Shown here in pieces: positions 13,831 through 23,959 of a stretch of DNA of 64,000 nucleotides. The notes under the pieces were generated by a model. The model worked only from the letters and a program-made list of their open reading frames with translations, had not been told where the DNA came from and did no database searches. Origin of the DNA: Mesostigma viride. Taxonomy: Eukaryota; Streptophyta; Mesostigmatophyceae; Mesostigmatales; Mesostigmataceae. The position numbers and the translations under genes were made by a program. Position 1 is the first letter of the stretch. Each line of letters begins with the position of its first letter. The stretch covers positions 2,003,638 to 2,067,637 of the forward strand of contig RPFO01000389.1 in NCBI GenBank assembly GCA_009746045.1. Reading direction: 5' to 3'.

Positions 13831-15236
13831 CCAGAACATTTTCCAGAAGCTAATTATTTAGTTAAAACTTCCAATGCGGGCGGTGTATTCGGACGCCGAT
13901 CGAATAATGACGACAGTAGCTACTATAACGTATTAGGTAGACAACTTGTATCATTTATATTAATGAGACTTATATTTATTATTTTGTATCAATTATATAT
14001 TGAGATACACTTAGTGTTTAATACTTAGACGAGCCCAGTTGCCTTCCCTGCATAGTGCATTCAGCTTTTGGGCGTTGGCCTAACTCTTGAGTCGGCGGAG
14101 GCATGACCGCGCCAGCTGGTGAGTGGAGGCTGGAGGCTGCGCCGCCCGCTGGTAGGGGTACTACTATTCGATATTCGGAACTACGAATATATTCGTCGAA
14201 TAGTAGGCTGTTCCGATTTCGATACCGAACATATTCGGAAGTAGAGCTTGCCTCCCGATACCGATACCGAATATGTTCAGACGGACAGACCGTTCGCCGT
14301 ATACTGAACATATTCGGTGTTCGGTTCGGTATTCGGGGGATATTCGGTATTCGGAACACTATTCGGTACAACCCTACGGCTATCCAGCGCCGTGCTGTGC
14401 CAGTATCGCGTCGCGCCGGCCAACGACCCATTTAAGAAAACCGGAATTTTCCCATACACCAATATGCTCAAACGGTAGAGCTCGCGGAGCTGATCATTTT
14501 GCACCCTAGGTCGACCCCTATAACCCTTGGGACCTCAGGGTTTTGCTAGGTATAGCGCCTAGGTGCTAGGTAGGTAGGGTCCAAGGGCCAACTTTTGGAA
14601 AATTTCAGCATGGTGTCTGATATTTTTGTTTTTTCCACCCCCCCTGCAAAACACTTGGATTTTCTGCTAGCTCCCTCTATCAAGGAGACAACCAGCGCAG
14701 GCCAGAAATCGGGAGAATCCGGACCATGGTAGCTCGAGCCTGCCGTTATCTTGTCCGCGTGTTCGAGTCGTTCAGGATGATGAATATGAATGGTGATGGA
14801 AATGTGTATCCGTGTGCATTGAAATTATGGCTGGCTTACGTGTGGAGCGACTAGATGACCTAGACGGTGGGGCCGGAAACAGCATGCTTGATCAGGGCGT
14901 GTGTTTCTAGCCTAACTGGCCGGGAGTGTCTAGTGGTGAGCACCATTGCTGCGATCGCTCTCCCACCATTTACGAGGAAATACCCGCAAATGGAAAACCA
15001 CTGAAAAGGTCTAGCTAGTCAGTCATCACGTTAGCCATGCCATGATTCCAAACGTCCAAGAACTGCACACGGTGCAAAGGCAAAAAGCCGGAGGACAGCA
15101 CTTTCAAATGTGCGGCGGGAACCAAAAGCCCGCGGATGCCAGAAAACATCGTGTTGCGGCAGCGACGCGACGATGTGGACAACGAATCCAGTGCCAAGCT
15201 CGGAACGGCCGCAAAGGAGATCTGGCATCACAGGGT

Positions 15237-17651
15237 TCAGATGTGCGGAGATACTATGCGATCCAGCCGGTCCACGACCTGTTTGTAGAGCTTGTGCCAA
15301 GGGGCAGCACCGAACAGATGTGGGTGACGTTGCAAAAAACATCGGACTTGACGGAGCATAATGGCTCGGTCATAGTCTTTGACCAATAAACGCTGCAAGA
15401 GTTCAACAAGAGTCGTGATGAAATCAACACGATAAGAACAAAGACGGGAAAAACGATGTAACTGAGAAAGAACAACACCATATTTTGCTGTGTGGGAAAG
15501 GAGACTGTGAATATCGGGGTAACGAATAAAAGGAATTTGCTGGTATTTAGGATCCTTGCGCTTATCATAGACAGCCGTACGCCAGCCCTTCTTGTTATGG
15601 GTAATGTTAAGATCGAGGTAATTGCAATGAGTATCCTCCGACGTGAGCTTTAATGTGAGGGACGCTTGCGGGTAGATGCCAGGCAGACCAGCGGTGATAT
15701 ACAAATGGGTTGCGAAATCAGGGTTGTCGAAAGCGATGACATCATCAATGTATCGACATGTATGGATAAAACGCCTGATGAGAACATCATCGTTTGAGGC
15801 AATGAGATTCTCCATGAATGCAAGCTCATAAGTGTATAGATAGAGGTTTGCAAGGAGCCCGGCACAGTTAGTGCCCATAGGGATGCCGATAGCTTGTTGG
15901 TATACATTGCCCGCAAAACAGATGAAGGTGTTATCAACAAGATAAGAGATCCAATGGACAAGGTCAGCCTTCGTGATAATATAATTATAACCATCCCGCA
16001 CGATAGCACCTGCCGCGATCCCTGAGAGCCACGTTGCCGTGGGCTTGGTCTGAGAAACACGCACGTGCAGGTGGTTGCGCCCGTGAGGCCTACGTGCATA
16101 CAGACGAGTAAGGAGGCTATCTAAACGAGCTTTCAAATCGTGCAAATCTAGTGTGGTATATAGAGTGGTGAAATCATAGGTGGCTATGGGCATAGGTATA
16201 CGTTTCTCTGCTGCTGTCTTAGAACGGCTAAGGGCGGCAAGGCGTAGGCGTACTTGGGCTGAGTCTATGACGATCCAACTACCAGCGCATTCATACCCGG
16301 CATTCGACAGCACCTCCACCCATAATGCATTGGCTTCGGGGAGAAGAGCATTCAAAGCATGGCAGATGAGTTTCGAGAGAGGCATCAGTGGGGCTGAATG
16401 CGACGCAGCAATGGTGCGCAAAGCAACAGGAGTTTTGTGCAGCTTAAGAGTGAGATACAGATATGGGAACGTAGTGGTGGTGGCGCGTCGCTGCCGCTTA
16501 AGGAATGCCCGAGCAAAAATGTTTTGGCTGTGCAGAAAAGCCCGATGAGCAGCAGTGATACTGGCGGTGGACTGTGCACGCTGAACATAGGTAGGGCTGG
16601 ACGCCAACTCGTGTTGCAAAGTAGCAAGGTAGTGCTTCTTGCATATAAAAGCAAAGTTGTTGGCACTCTTGTCAACACACGTGATGATAAAGTCCTGCTT
16701 GAAGTGGTCAAGAAGTGCTTTATCTGTGGTGTTGAGCCAGGTGGTGCGGTGGACCTGCTGGAGACGGTAATCAAGCCTGGTGAGACGTGCATTGCATTCG
16801 TGAATGACGGCGCGAAACCACGGTTCCATGGCAAGGGGAGCAAGCTGTAGGTCCGTGCTCATGGCATTGCAGAATTTGCGCAGTGATGTGGAGAGCAGTG
16901 CATTCACCTCTTTGGCACACGTGCGCTGGACCCACGGCCGAAACTTGGTGCCTTTGGCAAAAAGGTCTACAAGCGTGTGGCTCGGCAGGATGCTGAGGTC
17001 AGCGGTCATGACGTGCTGTGAGGTGGGATCAAGGTACTTGAAATACCGTTGTTGTTGGCAGGGGCAGGGCCCTGCCAAGATGGTGGCCAGCTCGGTGGGC
17101 GTTGTATCGCGGCTGACCTTCCCGTTGCTGAAAACCATTTGTCCCAAGGTGGGAGAGTAATGCCAGGCGGCAATGGGAGTGCCGAAAGTGTTGCGCACCA
17201 CGAGCGGCATCGCAGCCTGCACTTGCGGCAAATGCAGAATGTGTGGCAAACACAGCTCATCCATCGCAGCATGAATGAAAGGTGAGATCAGTAAACGGCG
17301 CGGACGCAGTGCATCTGCATTCCCATTGACACGGTGCCGAATGATACGTGAGAGAAGGCCTCGCAGACTAGTGGCATGGGAGCGGGGGACTTGCAGATCA
17401 GCTGGGGAGCACGACCCGACGGCAATGTGTAAGCTGGTAAGCTTCTTCAAGCTGCAGGCTTCGAGATAGGATGCATGAAAGTTGCCGCGTTGCATAAGCC
17501 GAGACATGTGACGTAAGCAGCGGAGACTGGTGGAGTAAAGGGAAGGATCGGTGGACACATGTGTGGAAGGTGGAGGGGCCGGGGTGACGCTGGGGGGATA
17601 GGGGCGATATGGGTGGAGATTGTGCTTCAGACGCCAGGCACGGATGAACAT
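15237..17651 (-). CDS. Penelope-like reverse transcriptase
   Basis: An 804-codon open frame without internal stops. The linker carries the CxC motif at residues 196-198 (GPCPCQQQ), followed by a basic FAKGTKFRPW block. RT motifs: VDKSANNF...KKHY (about 326-341), LKLHKTPVALRTIAAS (402-417), TYDFTTLYT with catalytic Asp 493, GIPMGTNCAGL (589-599) and YIDD (634-637). The stretch between the finger motifs and Asp 493 is long, compatible with an insertion-in-fingers domain as in telomerase and Chlamys RTs. The frame is open upstream to about 17711 and overlaps the GIY-YIG frame, so Met 17651 may not be a natural start. One frameshift in 17627-17711 would fuse the two. The catalytic residues look intact, suggesting a young copy. 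Confidence 0.9.
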   Translation of the reverse strand: MFIRAWRLKHNLHPYRPYPPSVTPAPPPSTHVSTDPSLYSTSLRCLRHMSRLMQRGNFHASYLEACSLKKLTSLHIAVGSCSPADLQVPRSHATSLRGLLSRIIRHRVNGNADALRPRRLLISPFIHAAMDELCLPHILHLPQVQAAMPLVVRNTFGTPIAAWHYSPTLGQMVFSNGKVSRDTTPTELATILAGPCPCQQQRYFKYLDPTSQHVMTADLSILPSHTLVDLFAKGTKFRPWVQRTCAKEVNALLSTSLRKFCNAMSTDLQLAPLAMEPWFRAVIHECNARLTRLDYRLQQVHRTTWLNTTDKALLDHFKQDFIITCVDKSANNFAFICKKHYLATLQHELASSPTYVQRAQSTASITAAHRAFLHSQNIFARAFLKRQRRATTTTFPYLYLTLKLHKTPVALRTIAASHSAPLMPLSKLICHALNALLPEANALWVEVLSNAGYECAGSWIVIDSAQVRLRLAALSRSKTAAEKRIPMPIATYDFTTLYTTLDLHDLKARLDSLLTRLYARRPHGRNHLHVRVSQTKPTATWLSGIAAGAIVRDGYNYIITKADLVHWISYLVDNTFICFAGNVYQQAIGIPMGTNCAGLLANLYLYTYELAFMENLIASNDDVLIRRFIHTCRYIDDVIAFDNPDFATHLYITAGLPGIYPQASLTLKLTSEDTHCNYLDLNITHNKKGWRTAVYDKRKDPKYQQIPFIRYPDIHSLLSHTAKYGVVLSQLHRFSRLCSYRVDFITTLVELLQRLLVKDYDRAIMLRQVRCFLQRHPHLFGAAPWHKLYKQVVDRLDRIVSPHI

Positions 17652-18042
17652 AAGAGGGCGGGGACGGGGGGAGGCGGGCGGCGGCGAGACCGAGCTTTGA
17701 AGCTCTTGCCTTCAATGCAAAAACCGTGGGGCAGAAATGCATGTAACATTCGTTTCCAAAACGTTTCCCGATGCCCTGCGGCTTTGCGAAAAGCGGCGCC
17801 GGTAAAGGTGCTGGGGACATGTTCCAAGGGTACGACTCGCCAATCCCACCACCCGTATTGGGCCATGGCGCCATGGAGGGGGGTGTCGTCGTTGGCGGCA
17901 GGGCCGCCAATATGAAGGCGGCGTGCCGCTCGGACATGTTCCTGAAAACGCGTCCAGGCATCCCGTTGCGTCTGGCCAACGTAGATACGCTGAGGGTACC
18001 TGCGGTTGTAAATGGCATAAATGACGCGACGGGTGCTTTCGG
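17627..18042 (-). CDS. Penelope-like GIY-YIG endonuclease domain (5'-truncated)
   Basis: The open frame starts in flanking hAT sequence (in-frame stop near 18106) and enters element coding at about 18042. The core reads RRVIYAIYNRRYPQRIYVGQTQ, here split: the GIY-equivalent AIY, then YVG with QT. It is followed by a basic helix (DAWTRFQEHVRAARR) and NDDTPLHGAMAQYG, as in other GIY-YIG endonucleases. The catalytic Arg is plausibly in TRFQEH. No CCHH zinc motif is apparent, as expected for Chlamys rather than Naiad. It ends at a stop at 17627 inside the overlap with the RT frame. The overlap includes a G-rich homopolymer region on plus (17660-17690), the likely frameshift site. Confidence 0.85.
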
Positions 18043-18486
18043 GGAATTTTGAAACGGTTTGACGGACAAACTGATAGCACTTGGCGAGCTGAACCCAAAT
18101 CTGCAGTCAAAATTTTGGCAGGTACCATAGAGGGGGGGGGGTTGCCCGCAAGATGGTGCTGCCCCTAGGCACGGAAGTATGCTGCCGTCTGCCACCACTA
18201 CAAGGCTTCGGCTATCCAGCGCCGTGCTGTGCCAGTATCGCGTCGCGCCGGCCAACGACCCATTTTAGAAAACCGGAATTTTCCCATACACCAATATGCT
18301 CAAACGGTAGAGCTCGCGGAGCTGATCATTTTGCTCCCTAGGTCGACCCCTGTAACCCTCGGGACCTCAGGGTTTTGCTAGGTATAGCGTCTACGTGCTA
18401 GGTAGGTAGGGTCAAAGGGCCAACTTTTGGAAAATTTCAGCATGGTGTCTGATATTTTTGTTTTTTCCACCCCCCCTGCTACCTAG

Positions 18487-18935
18487 CCATTTATTTGCGG
18501 GTGCAGGGCGGGTGTATAGTGTATACGCAAGAGCCCAAAAGTGCGCTATTCGTAGAACGGTGCGACGGTTCCGTATGCATAGCGCACACTGTGCGGGAGG
18601 AGTGGTGACATACAGCCATGCTATTTGGGGGCCCAATACCGCCACCGCCAGGTCGAAATGTCCGGCCCCCATATTGAACTCAGGGTCCAATGCCAACCGC
18701 CGGAATGAAACTTGCTGGCCCCCAGTATGCTACTGTAGCGCCCCCCTGGGGCGCCGCCACCGGTGCGCCGACAGCCGGCCCCCATATGCCCCCCCCCAAC
18801 GCGCTGAAATTTTTCGGGGAAATGGGTATATTTTTATTAGCCAATTATGGACCAAAGAGGTGAGAGGGGAAATGAGTATCAGCGAATCCTAATTAAAGGT
18901 GGGCACACACACGTGTGGAGGTGACAGGTGAAAGG
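18487..18935. other. No gene recognised between the nest and LINE remnant
   Basis: Contains a GTGGTGACATxCAGCC-like phrase (18600) and a GGCCCCCATATG phrase (18777) that recur at 21044 and 21170. This suggests shared LINE 5' or other repeat sequence. Nothing further. Confidence 0.4.
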
Positions 18936-19934
18936 CTAATAGGGCGCGTTATTAGACCAGGGAAGCCAGTGGACCTGAGTCATGTCGCCGTGAGGCATAA
19001 TGGTGAATACCTGGTTACGGCCCAGTAGATCATGAAAAAGCTGGAGCGGGCTGGGCTTGTTGTTATTGGGCCCTGGGTCCCACAACCTGTGTTGTTCCTG
19101 AGCCAACAGCCAGTATCGGCGCATAGCTGCATTCCATAGGTATATTAAAGACTGTCTCGTTGCGTATGGTCCAGATCGCGTATAGCATAGTACGGTAGTG
19201 CGCAGCCATATCCATTCTGCTTGGGAAGCTGAAAGCTCGGTCCCTGGTGTGCCAGCAATACCGAAAATGATGGTACGCACGCTAATTGGGAGATTGGGTG
19301 GCGATGCCGTCCATGCGGCCCAAATGTTAATGAGCCACTTCCAAACCCCTGGGAGATTACAGAAAAGGAACCGGTGCTCAATGGTTTCACTAGGGTGCGT
19401 GCACAGGCATGATGCATCATGACCAAAACGCTCGTGGAGCGTAGCGCAGACCCCTATCGCCCTATGCATCAGAAGATGTTGTACATCAGTGGCCCTGCGG
19501 TCCACAAGAGGGTGGTTTACCGCCAGGGTAGTCAGCTTAACCCAGGTGTAGCCCGGCCATTGTATTCCCCAGCGGGCTCGGCCCGGATGGGGCTGATGGT
19601 ACGTATGCAACAAGATATCATAACCCCAATCTGCGGTGTACTCAAAGATACATTTGCTGGTACGCGCTGAAATTTTCGTGTTCAGTGACCAGACCACACT
19701 ATGATCCGGGAGCAAAATGATTAGCTGTAAGTTACGAACAAAAAACGAAATTTTAGTATCTAAGTTCCGAAGCGCTTGCTGAATTTGCCCCCTTTCCAAG
19801 GCCCGCTGACAATACTTGAGAAATTCACCAATGAATGTTCGGTTTGAAACTGACCATGGATTGTTACTGGTGGATACACCTGGTGTTGCTCACGTCGGAA
19901 GCCCGGGGGCACTTTCCCCGCTGAACAAAATGTG

Positions 19935-20603
19935 CACAGGTCGGACAAATATAAATGATATTTGGCCGTATTTGCGCATTTGATTTATAAATGTTGCATA
20001 TTTAGTCCACTAAATTAATCCAACGGCGAAACAATTTTGACCAAAATATTTAGATTAATCCAACGGTGAAACAGTTTTCACCAAAATATTTAGATTAATC
20101 CAACGGCGAAACAGTTTTCACCAAAATATTTAGATGTATCCAACGGCGAAAAAGTTTTCACCAAAACATCTAAATTAATCCAACGGCGAAACCGGCTTTG
20201 AATATTTAAATGAATCTAAATGAATGTTTAAATACTCGTGCCGCCAGGGCCTTTAACTTTAACATCTGAAGTTTCAGTCTGAACTGGCCGCGTCTGCGAA
20301 ACGAATGGCATTTCGGCAAAAAATATTTGGATTAATCCAACGGTGAAACAGTTTTCACCAAAATATTTAGATTAACCCAACGGCGAAAAAGTTTTCACCA
20401 AAATATTTAGATTAATCCAACGGCGAAACAGTTTTCACCAAAATATTTAGATGTATCCAACGGCGAAAAAGTTTTCACCAAAACATCTAAATTAATCCAA
20501 CGGCGAAAAAGTTTTCACCAAAACATCTAAATTAATCCAACGGCGACCGGTAAGCAGCCAAAAGTATTTGAATCATATTTTATTTATATTTGTCCGACCT
20601 GTG
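19935..20603. mobile_element. 669-bp MITE with perfect 22-bp TIRs and internal 40-bp repeats
   Basis: TIR CACAGGTCGGACAAATATAA... at 19935-19956, inverted at 20582-20603. An empty site exists on the opposite strand in the LINE fragment at about 21290-21315. The right flank carries an extra AAAATTTTTAATGTG before LINE sequence resumes, so the TSD is about AATGTG but not clean. The superfamily is uncertain. Confidence 0.78.
20014..20546. repeat. 40-bp tandem repeat, two blocks of five units
   Basis: The unit begins ATTAATCCAACGGCGAAACA and continues with GTTTTCACCAAAATATTTAG. There are about five units at 20014-20213 and five at 20331-20530 plus a partial unit. The same order of variants (normal, normal, normal, then ATGTATCC) appears in both blocks, so the whole block was duplicated. 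It makes up most of the MITE. Confidence 0.92.
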
Positions 20604-20632
20604 AAAATTTTTAATGTGTGCACGTATTCCTA

Positions 20633-21189
20633 TCAACTATCAAGTTCTATATGAAAAACCATCGGGCATCCTGTGGTCCGTACGCCGTATTAACTTTCCG
20701 TACATTTCAGTGGATAACTCGTGATCGACGGGTGTCCTTTTCGCCTTTTACCGTTGGGCACAAGTCGTCGGAATTTGGATATCGTACAGGCTTCCGTGCG
20801 TGGCTGGATCGAAAACGGCGTATCTTAAGCGGAGGACGAAAGGCGTTTGTTCAGTGAGACGCTATTGGCGTTCACTCGCGGGCATCTTTAATGGCTTTTA
20901 AGTCGTCTCGCGACATTTTGACGTTAGCGAGTCGATCGAGCTTGACTGGCGCGTAGTTGGTCGAACTTTTGCGACTTGCCACCTGTCGACTCATCGAAAC
21001 TGGGTCGCCTACTAGAGTGACGGTCGGCTTGACGGAGGAGTGGTGACATGCCCAGCCAAAATTTAACGGGTACTAGGGTCTGGCCCCAAGGCTGCCGGTG
21101 GCTGCATTGGTCCGGCCCCTAAATAAATATAGGGGCTGCGGCTGAAATAGCCTGCCGGCGGGTGGTCATGGCCCCCATATGGCGAGCCT
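20633..21189. other. No recognised gene
   Basis: Short ORFs only. A TATAGGGGC-rich low-GC to GC transition lies near 21120. Nothing supportable. Confidence 0.4.
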
Positions 21190-21480
21190 ACTGCCAAAGG
21201 GGATTTGCCACGTGGCAAGTGCTCGTCTGCAGTGTTTGGACTTCGGCGGGCGTTTCCAGCTGCACTAGGAATAAGCGGCGTTTATTAGGGGGCATAGGAA
21301 TACGTGCACACATTTTGTTCAGCGGGGAAAGTGCCCCCGGGCTTCCGACGTGAGCAACACCAGGTGTATCCACCAGTAACAATCCATGGTCAGTTTCAAA
21401 CCGAACATTCATTGGTGAATTTCTCAAGTATTGTCAGCGGGCCTTGAAAAGGGGGCAAATTCAGCAAGCGCTGCGGAACT
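21190..21480 (+). pseudogene. LINE fragment inverted relative to 19765-20632
   Basis: 21284-21480 is the near-exact reverse complement of 20632-20612 plus 19946-19766, without the MITE. In the sense frame it reads FLKYCQRALKRGQIQQALRNL. Homology stops abruptly near 21480. It serves as the empty-site reference for the MITE. Confidence 0.75.
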
Positions 21481-22343
21481 TAGAGCCTTTCCACATATGG
21501 GGGGGCATTCGTAAACATTATTCGTAAATAGATTCTAGCCACTACGGTAGTAAGGAAATCCAGACTGTCCACCCTTATTTATTCTGTTGTGTCTAGGCAT
21601 GTTACATCATAGGCTGGCAGCGGCTTGCAAGCAGGAGAGAAAGGGGAATCCCAGGCTACCTCTAAATGCAGTGACCTTAAACAAACGAGGAAAGGGCACG
21701 GAGTCTAGCACAGCACACGCCCCAGCCTTCCGCGGCAGAGGGCTATACAATAAGCACACGGAGGTAAACACCGTCAACACAGTCGGCAACAGCCAGACGG
21801 TATCCACCCCCACGACAGGTCAAACAACGATGGCCGTCTCCGCGACGTCCATGGCACCAACGACATTCACAACCTATAGAGGTACAACGTATAACAAGAA
21901 CCCCCTACGCGTGCGGACCCGGAGAGAAAGCGAGCACGCCAGCTAGCCTTCCATGCACTGGCATAGCTTGCAAAGAAAGAATCCTAACTAGGGGACGTAC
22001 CATCTTCGATGACGTTAATCCCTCCTGAGCTGGCCGCCACCCGGTGTCGTTGAAGGCAAGCCCTGGCCGCCACTAGGTGTCGTTGAATACAGGAGAGCTG
22101 AACGCTATCGTTGACAGCACCTCACCACAGGACTATTGCTAGCCCCGCCGAGTATCCCAGACTGGCCGATTGCTGCCTAGGTCGTCGTTGAATCCCTTTA
22201 CGGGCTGGCCGCCGACCTGTCAGCAGTCGTTGAATTCCGGAACCTCTACCTACGTCAAGCTCCGCCTTGGTATCCTAATTGGCTCACTAACCCTCTCCGC
22301 GAGAGTTAGCTAACCTTTCCAGCACATTTCCTCCGATAACCAG
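21481..22343. repeat. Intergenic stretch with degenerate CTGGCCGCC...GTCGTTGAA repeat
   Basis: Between about 22025 and 22240 a motif of CTGGCCG(CCA) followed 6-15 bp later by GTCGTTGAA recurs four or five times, with spacing of 32-45 bp. A plus-strand ORF at 21587-21946 (119 codons) has no recognised domain. Confidence 0.45.
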
Positions 22344-22930
22344 TGTTACGTCCCAGCCCAGACACACCTAGCCTGAGCTACGTAGCGAAAGACCCTCCTT
22401 GCCGGAATTAGGAATAATTCAAGGTAGCATAATGTAGGTTGCGCTTCACGACGTGAGTCGTGAGATATCTGGCATCACGGCTTGATACCAAGCTAATTTG
22501 TACACACTTATAATGGCTAGCAAGACCAATTACAAATGGATAATTGCCCCAGGTTTAATGTGTAGGCGTATTCGCACTTATCATTCATCAAACCAAGAGG
22601 ACGAGACCCTTGTCCTCGGACTAATTTAACCTAGGTTGGTTGCGGCGCAGATGCACAGCAAATCCTACCGGACAATCCAAGTCACTCATTCTGCGTAGGA
22701 TCCGGGCCGACATCGACCCCCAACTACAGGATCCACGCCTAGAATTAACTATAGACAGACCCAGAACTGGCGCGGCGCCACGGCACCGGCCCCTAAAAGG
22801 TCAACCTAGGACCAAAATAACTAGTCCAATTCACACAATAGTCAATATTCATAAAACCCAGTACAACGGCCACAAGGCCTTAGTAATTTATTCCATTGTT
22901 ACGTCCGACTAAAAGGGCCGGGACGTAACA
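22344..22930. mobile_element. Solo LTR, gypsy-like
   Basis: Begins TGTTACGTCCC and ends GGGACGTAACA, an 11-bp inverted terminus with TG...CA ends. The 3' LTR of the gypsy element at 56077-56641 has the same style of ends (TGTTACGTCC ... GACGTAACA) and length (565 versus 587 bp). No TSD match was seen (ACCAG versus CAAAC) and no adjacent internal region, so it is a diverged solo LTR or remnant. Confidence 0.6.
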
Positions 22931-22969
22931 CAAACGCAGCTTGTAAACCTAAACCTTAACCGCAGCCGC

Positions 22970-23104
22970 GCAGCGCCCTTACGGACACAGTAAGACGGGC
23001 TGGGCTGTAAAAGCCCAGTACAGAGAGGCGCATCCGCGCAATGCCCTTGCGGACACAGTAAGACGACTGGGCTGTAAAAGCCGGCAGTACAGAGAGGCGC
23101 ATGA
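22970..23104. repeat. Two-copy 68-bp tandem repeat
   Basis: Two units (22970-23035, 23036-23104) share GGACACAGTAAGACG, CTGGGCTGTAAAAGCC and AGTACAGAGAGGCGCAT with few differences. Confidence 0.85.
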
Positions 23105-23690
23105 TCCAACGGTGCTGCAGACGTTGAGAGTGCATACCCTGCATACGACTTGAGCAGCCTTGTCGGCATCTCCTACATTCTTATTCGTCCGACACTGCAT
23201 TATTGTTCACATCCTCCATTCTTGTATATTCACCGTCTGCCTGGCTGGCCAAAAAAGAGCATTTGACACACTGGTGCTGCTCTATAAAGCATTGAAATTC
23301 GTGCTTCCGGCAAGCTTCGGGTGTGCTGTTTGCCCGAAGACTCAGCATGATGGTTACGTTACGTCTCGGCAGCGCTGCCCTGGCTGCCTGGCCAAGCCCC
23401 GTCCTCTGCGCCCCTGTTTCAGGTTTTGCCCTGGCCGAGCCCCGTCGTCGCAGCCCCGTTTTGGGTTTCGGGAGCGTCCTCCGGGCCCCGTTCCCAGGTT
23501 TTTCCCCGTCGTCCCCGCCCGGTTTTGGGTTTCGGGCCGGCGGGCCGCCAGGCCCGTGGGCTGGAGGACGGGGAGGACGGGGGGGCCGGGCGGACGCGCG
23601 GCCCTTCCCCCCCCCCGTCCTCTCCGCAGGAAACCCTCCAGTCGCGGCCATGTCGCGGCAGTCAAAAATCCACACCGCGCTAGAAGCCCC
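23105..23690. other. GC-rich intergenic sequence
   Basis: Open on several frames of both strands because of high GC. The phrase CCGTTTTGGGTTTCGGG recurs (23456, 23520). No domain recognised. It contains the region just upstream of the Arp10 gene's MITE. Confidence 0.4.
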
Positions 23691-23815
23691 TTCACGCCTC
23701 AAGTTGGGTTTTTACTAGTACAGCCATCAGCCTTAAGTTGGGTTCGCCATGCAGCCAACTGCGACCCAACCTTAGGCGTGAACCCAACTTAAGCCAACAC
23801 AACTTAAGGCGTGAA
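23691..23815. mobile_element. 125-bp foldback MITE
   Basis: TIR TTCACGCCTCAAGTTG at 23691-23706 and inverted at 23800-23815 (15 of 16 match). Internal inverted copies of the same motif (about 23730 and 23772-23795) would give a cruciform. It sits about 145 bp upstream of the Arp10 start codon. Confidence 0.7.
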
Positions 23816-23959
23816 TGCCTGTACCGTCTACCGATCACGGAATTTTGTAACTGAGTGACCCTGGCTTGTGGCTGCATCGTCATTCTTGTATGTAAGCAAA
23901 TCGGGCGCAGTATCAAGAGACGGAGGATGAGCACGTGAGGTTGGCCATGGCTGCCAACC

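Larger units (their letters stand above)
9967..14376. mobile_element. 4.4-kb hAT-like element (hAT-B) with perfect 18-bp TIRs
   Basis: TIR TAGGGTTGTACCGAATAG at 9967-9984 and its exact inverse at 14359-14376. The right flank is CGGCTATC. The left flank is CGGCTA-CATA-TC, that is, the same 8-bp TSD with a 4-bp insertion. The uninterrupted site is in the outer hAT-A copy near 18208. Subterminal regions (9984-10140 and 13880-14358) are dense in CCGAATATTCGG-like palindromes, plausible transposase binding sites. No transposase is recognised. It carries a HIRAN-domain ORF, a MITE and intron-like segments. Confidence 0.82.
8988..14646. mobile_element. Inner hAT-like element nested in its own relative (hAT-A, inner copy)
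   Basis: Same termini as the outer copy, with an exact 8-bp TSD CAAAACAC at 8980-8987 and 14647-14654. The sequence before the insertion (8793-8979) and that after the inner start (8988-9175) are nearly identical, as are the ends 14380-14646 and 18204-18478. Subtracting the LINE fragment with its TSD (576 bp) and the 4.4-kb element with duplicated flank (4,422 bp) leaves 661 bp. Confidence 0.88.
14681..18042 (-). mobile_element. Penelope-like element, N-terminal GIY-YIG (Chlamys type), 5'-truncated
   Basis: A 3,362-bp insertion in the outer hAT-A copy. Comparison with the inner copy (9205-9215) shows that the four target bases GGTC are missing and no TSD was made. The coding order on the minus strand is GIY-YIG, CxC motif, RT, with a 3' UTR at 14681-15236. 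This permuted order (endonuclease before RT) is described for Naiad and Chlamys elements, the latter in green algae. The 5' end cuts off the start codon, about seven codons before the GIY-YIG core. Confidence 0.88.
8793..18478. mobile_element. Outer hAT-like non-autonomous element (hAT-A, outer copy)
   Basis: The ends are CAGGGGGGGTGGAAAAAA at 8793 and its inverse at 18461-18478. It is flanked by an exact 8-bp TSD, CTACCTAG (8785-8792 and 18479-18486). CAGGG ends and an 8-bp TSD are typical of hAT. No transposase is present. Removing the inner copy with one TSD (5,667 bp) and the Penelope-like insertion (3,362 bp) leaves 657 bp, or 661 with a 4-nt deletion restored, which equals the inner copy without its insertions. 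Confidence 0.88.
18936..20632 (-). pseudogene. LINE ORF2 C terminus (zf-RVT type), interrupted by a MITE
   Basis: The minus-strand frame 19799-18936 encodes RNASE-free C-terminal LINE sequence: a zinc-binding block (HERFGHDASCLCTHP, then ETIEHRFLFC) characteristic of zf-RVT, and a tail (FHDLLGRNQVFTIMP, WLPWSNNAPY) shared with the 9284-9842 fragment. About 20 residues are missing or shifted around LCYTRSGPY relative to that copy. The upstream part is split by the MITE at 19935-20603; LINE sequence resumes at about 20613-20632 (GTGTGCACGTATTCCTAT). It is missing its RT and is dead. Confidence 0.75.

Noticed and set aside
18043-18127. Continuous reading frame upstream of GIY-YIG as a native N terminus
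   Set aside because: The same bases occur in the inner hAT copy (9207-9283), which lacks the Penelope insertion, so they belong to the hAT element.
22930-22965. Telomere-like CCTAAACCTTAACC stretch after the solo LTR
   Set aside because: Only two or three degenerate units, not a tandem array.
23160-23792. GC-rich ORFs on both strands (up to 210 codons)
   Set aside because: Openness is explained by base composition and short repeats; no motif in any frame.
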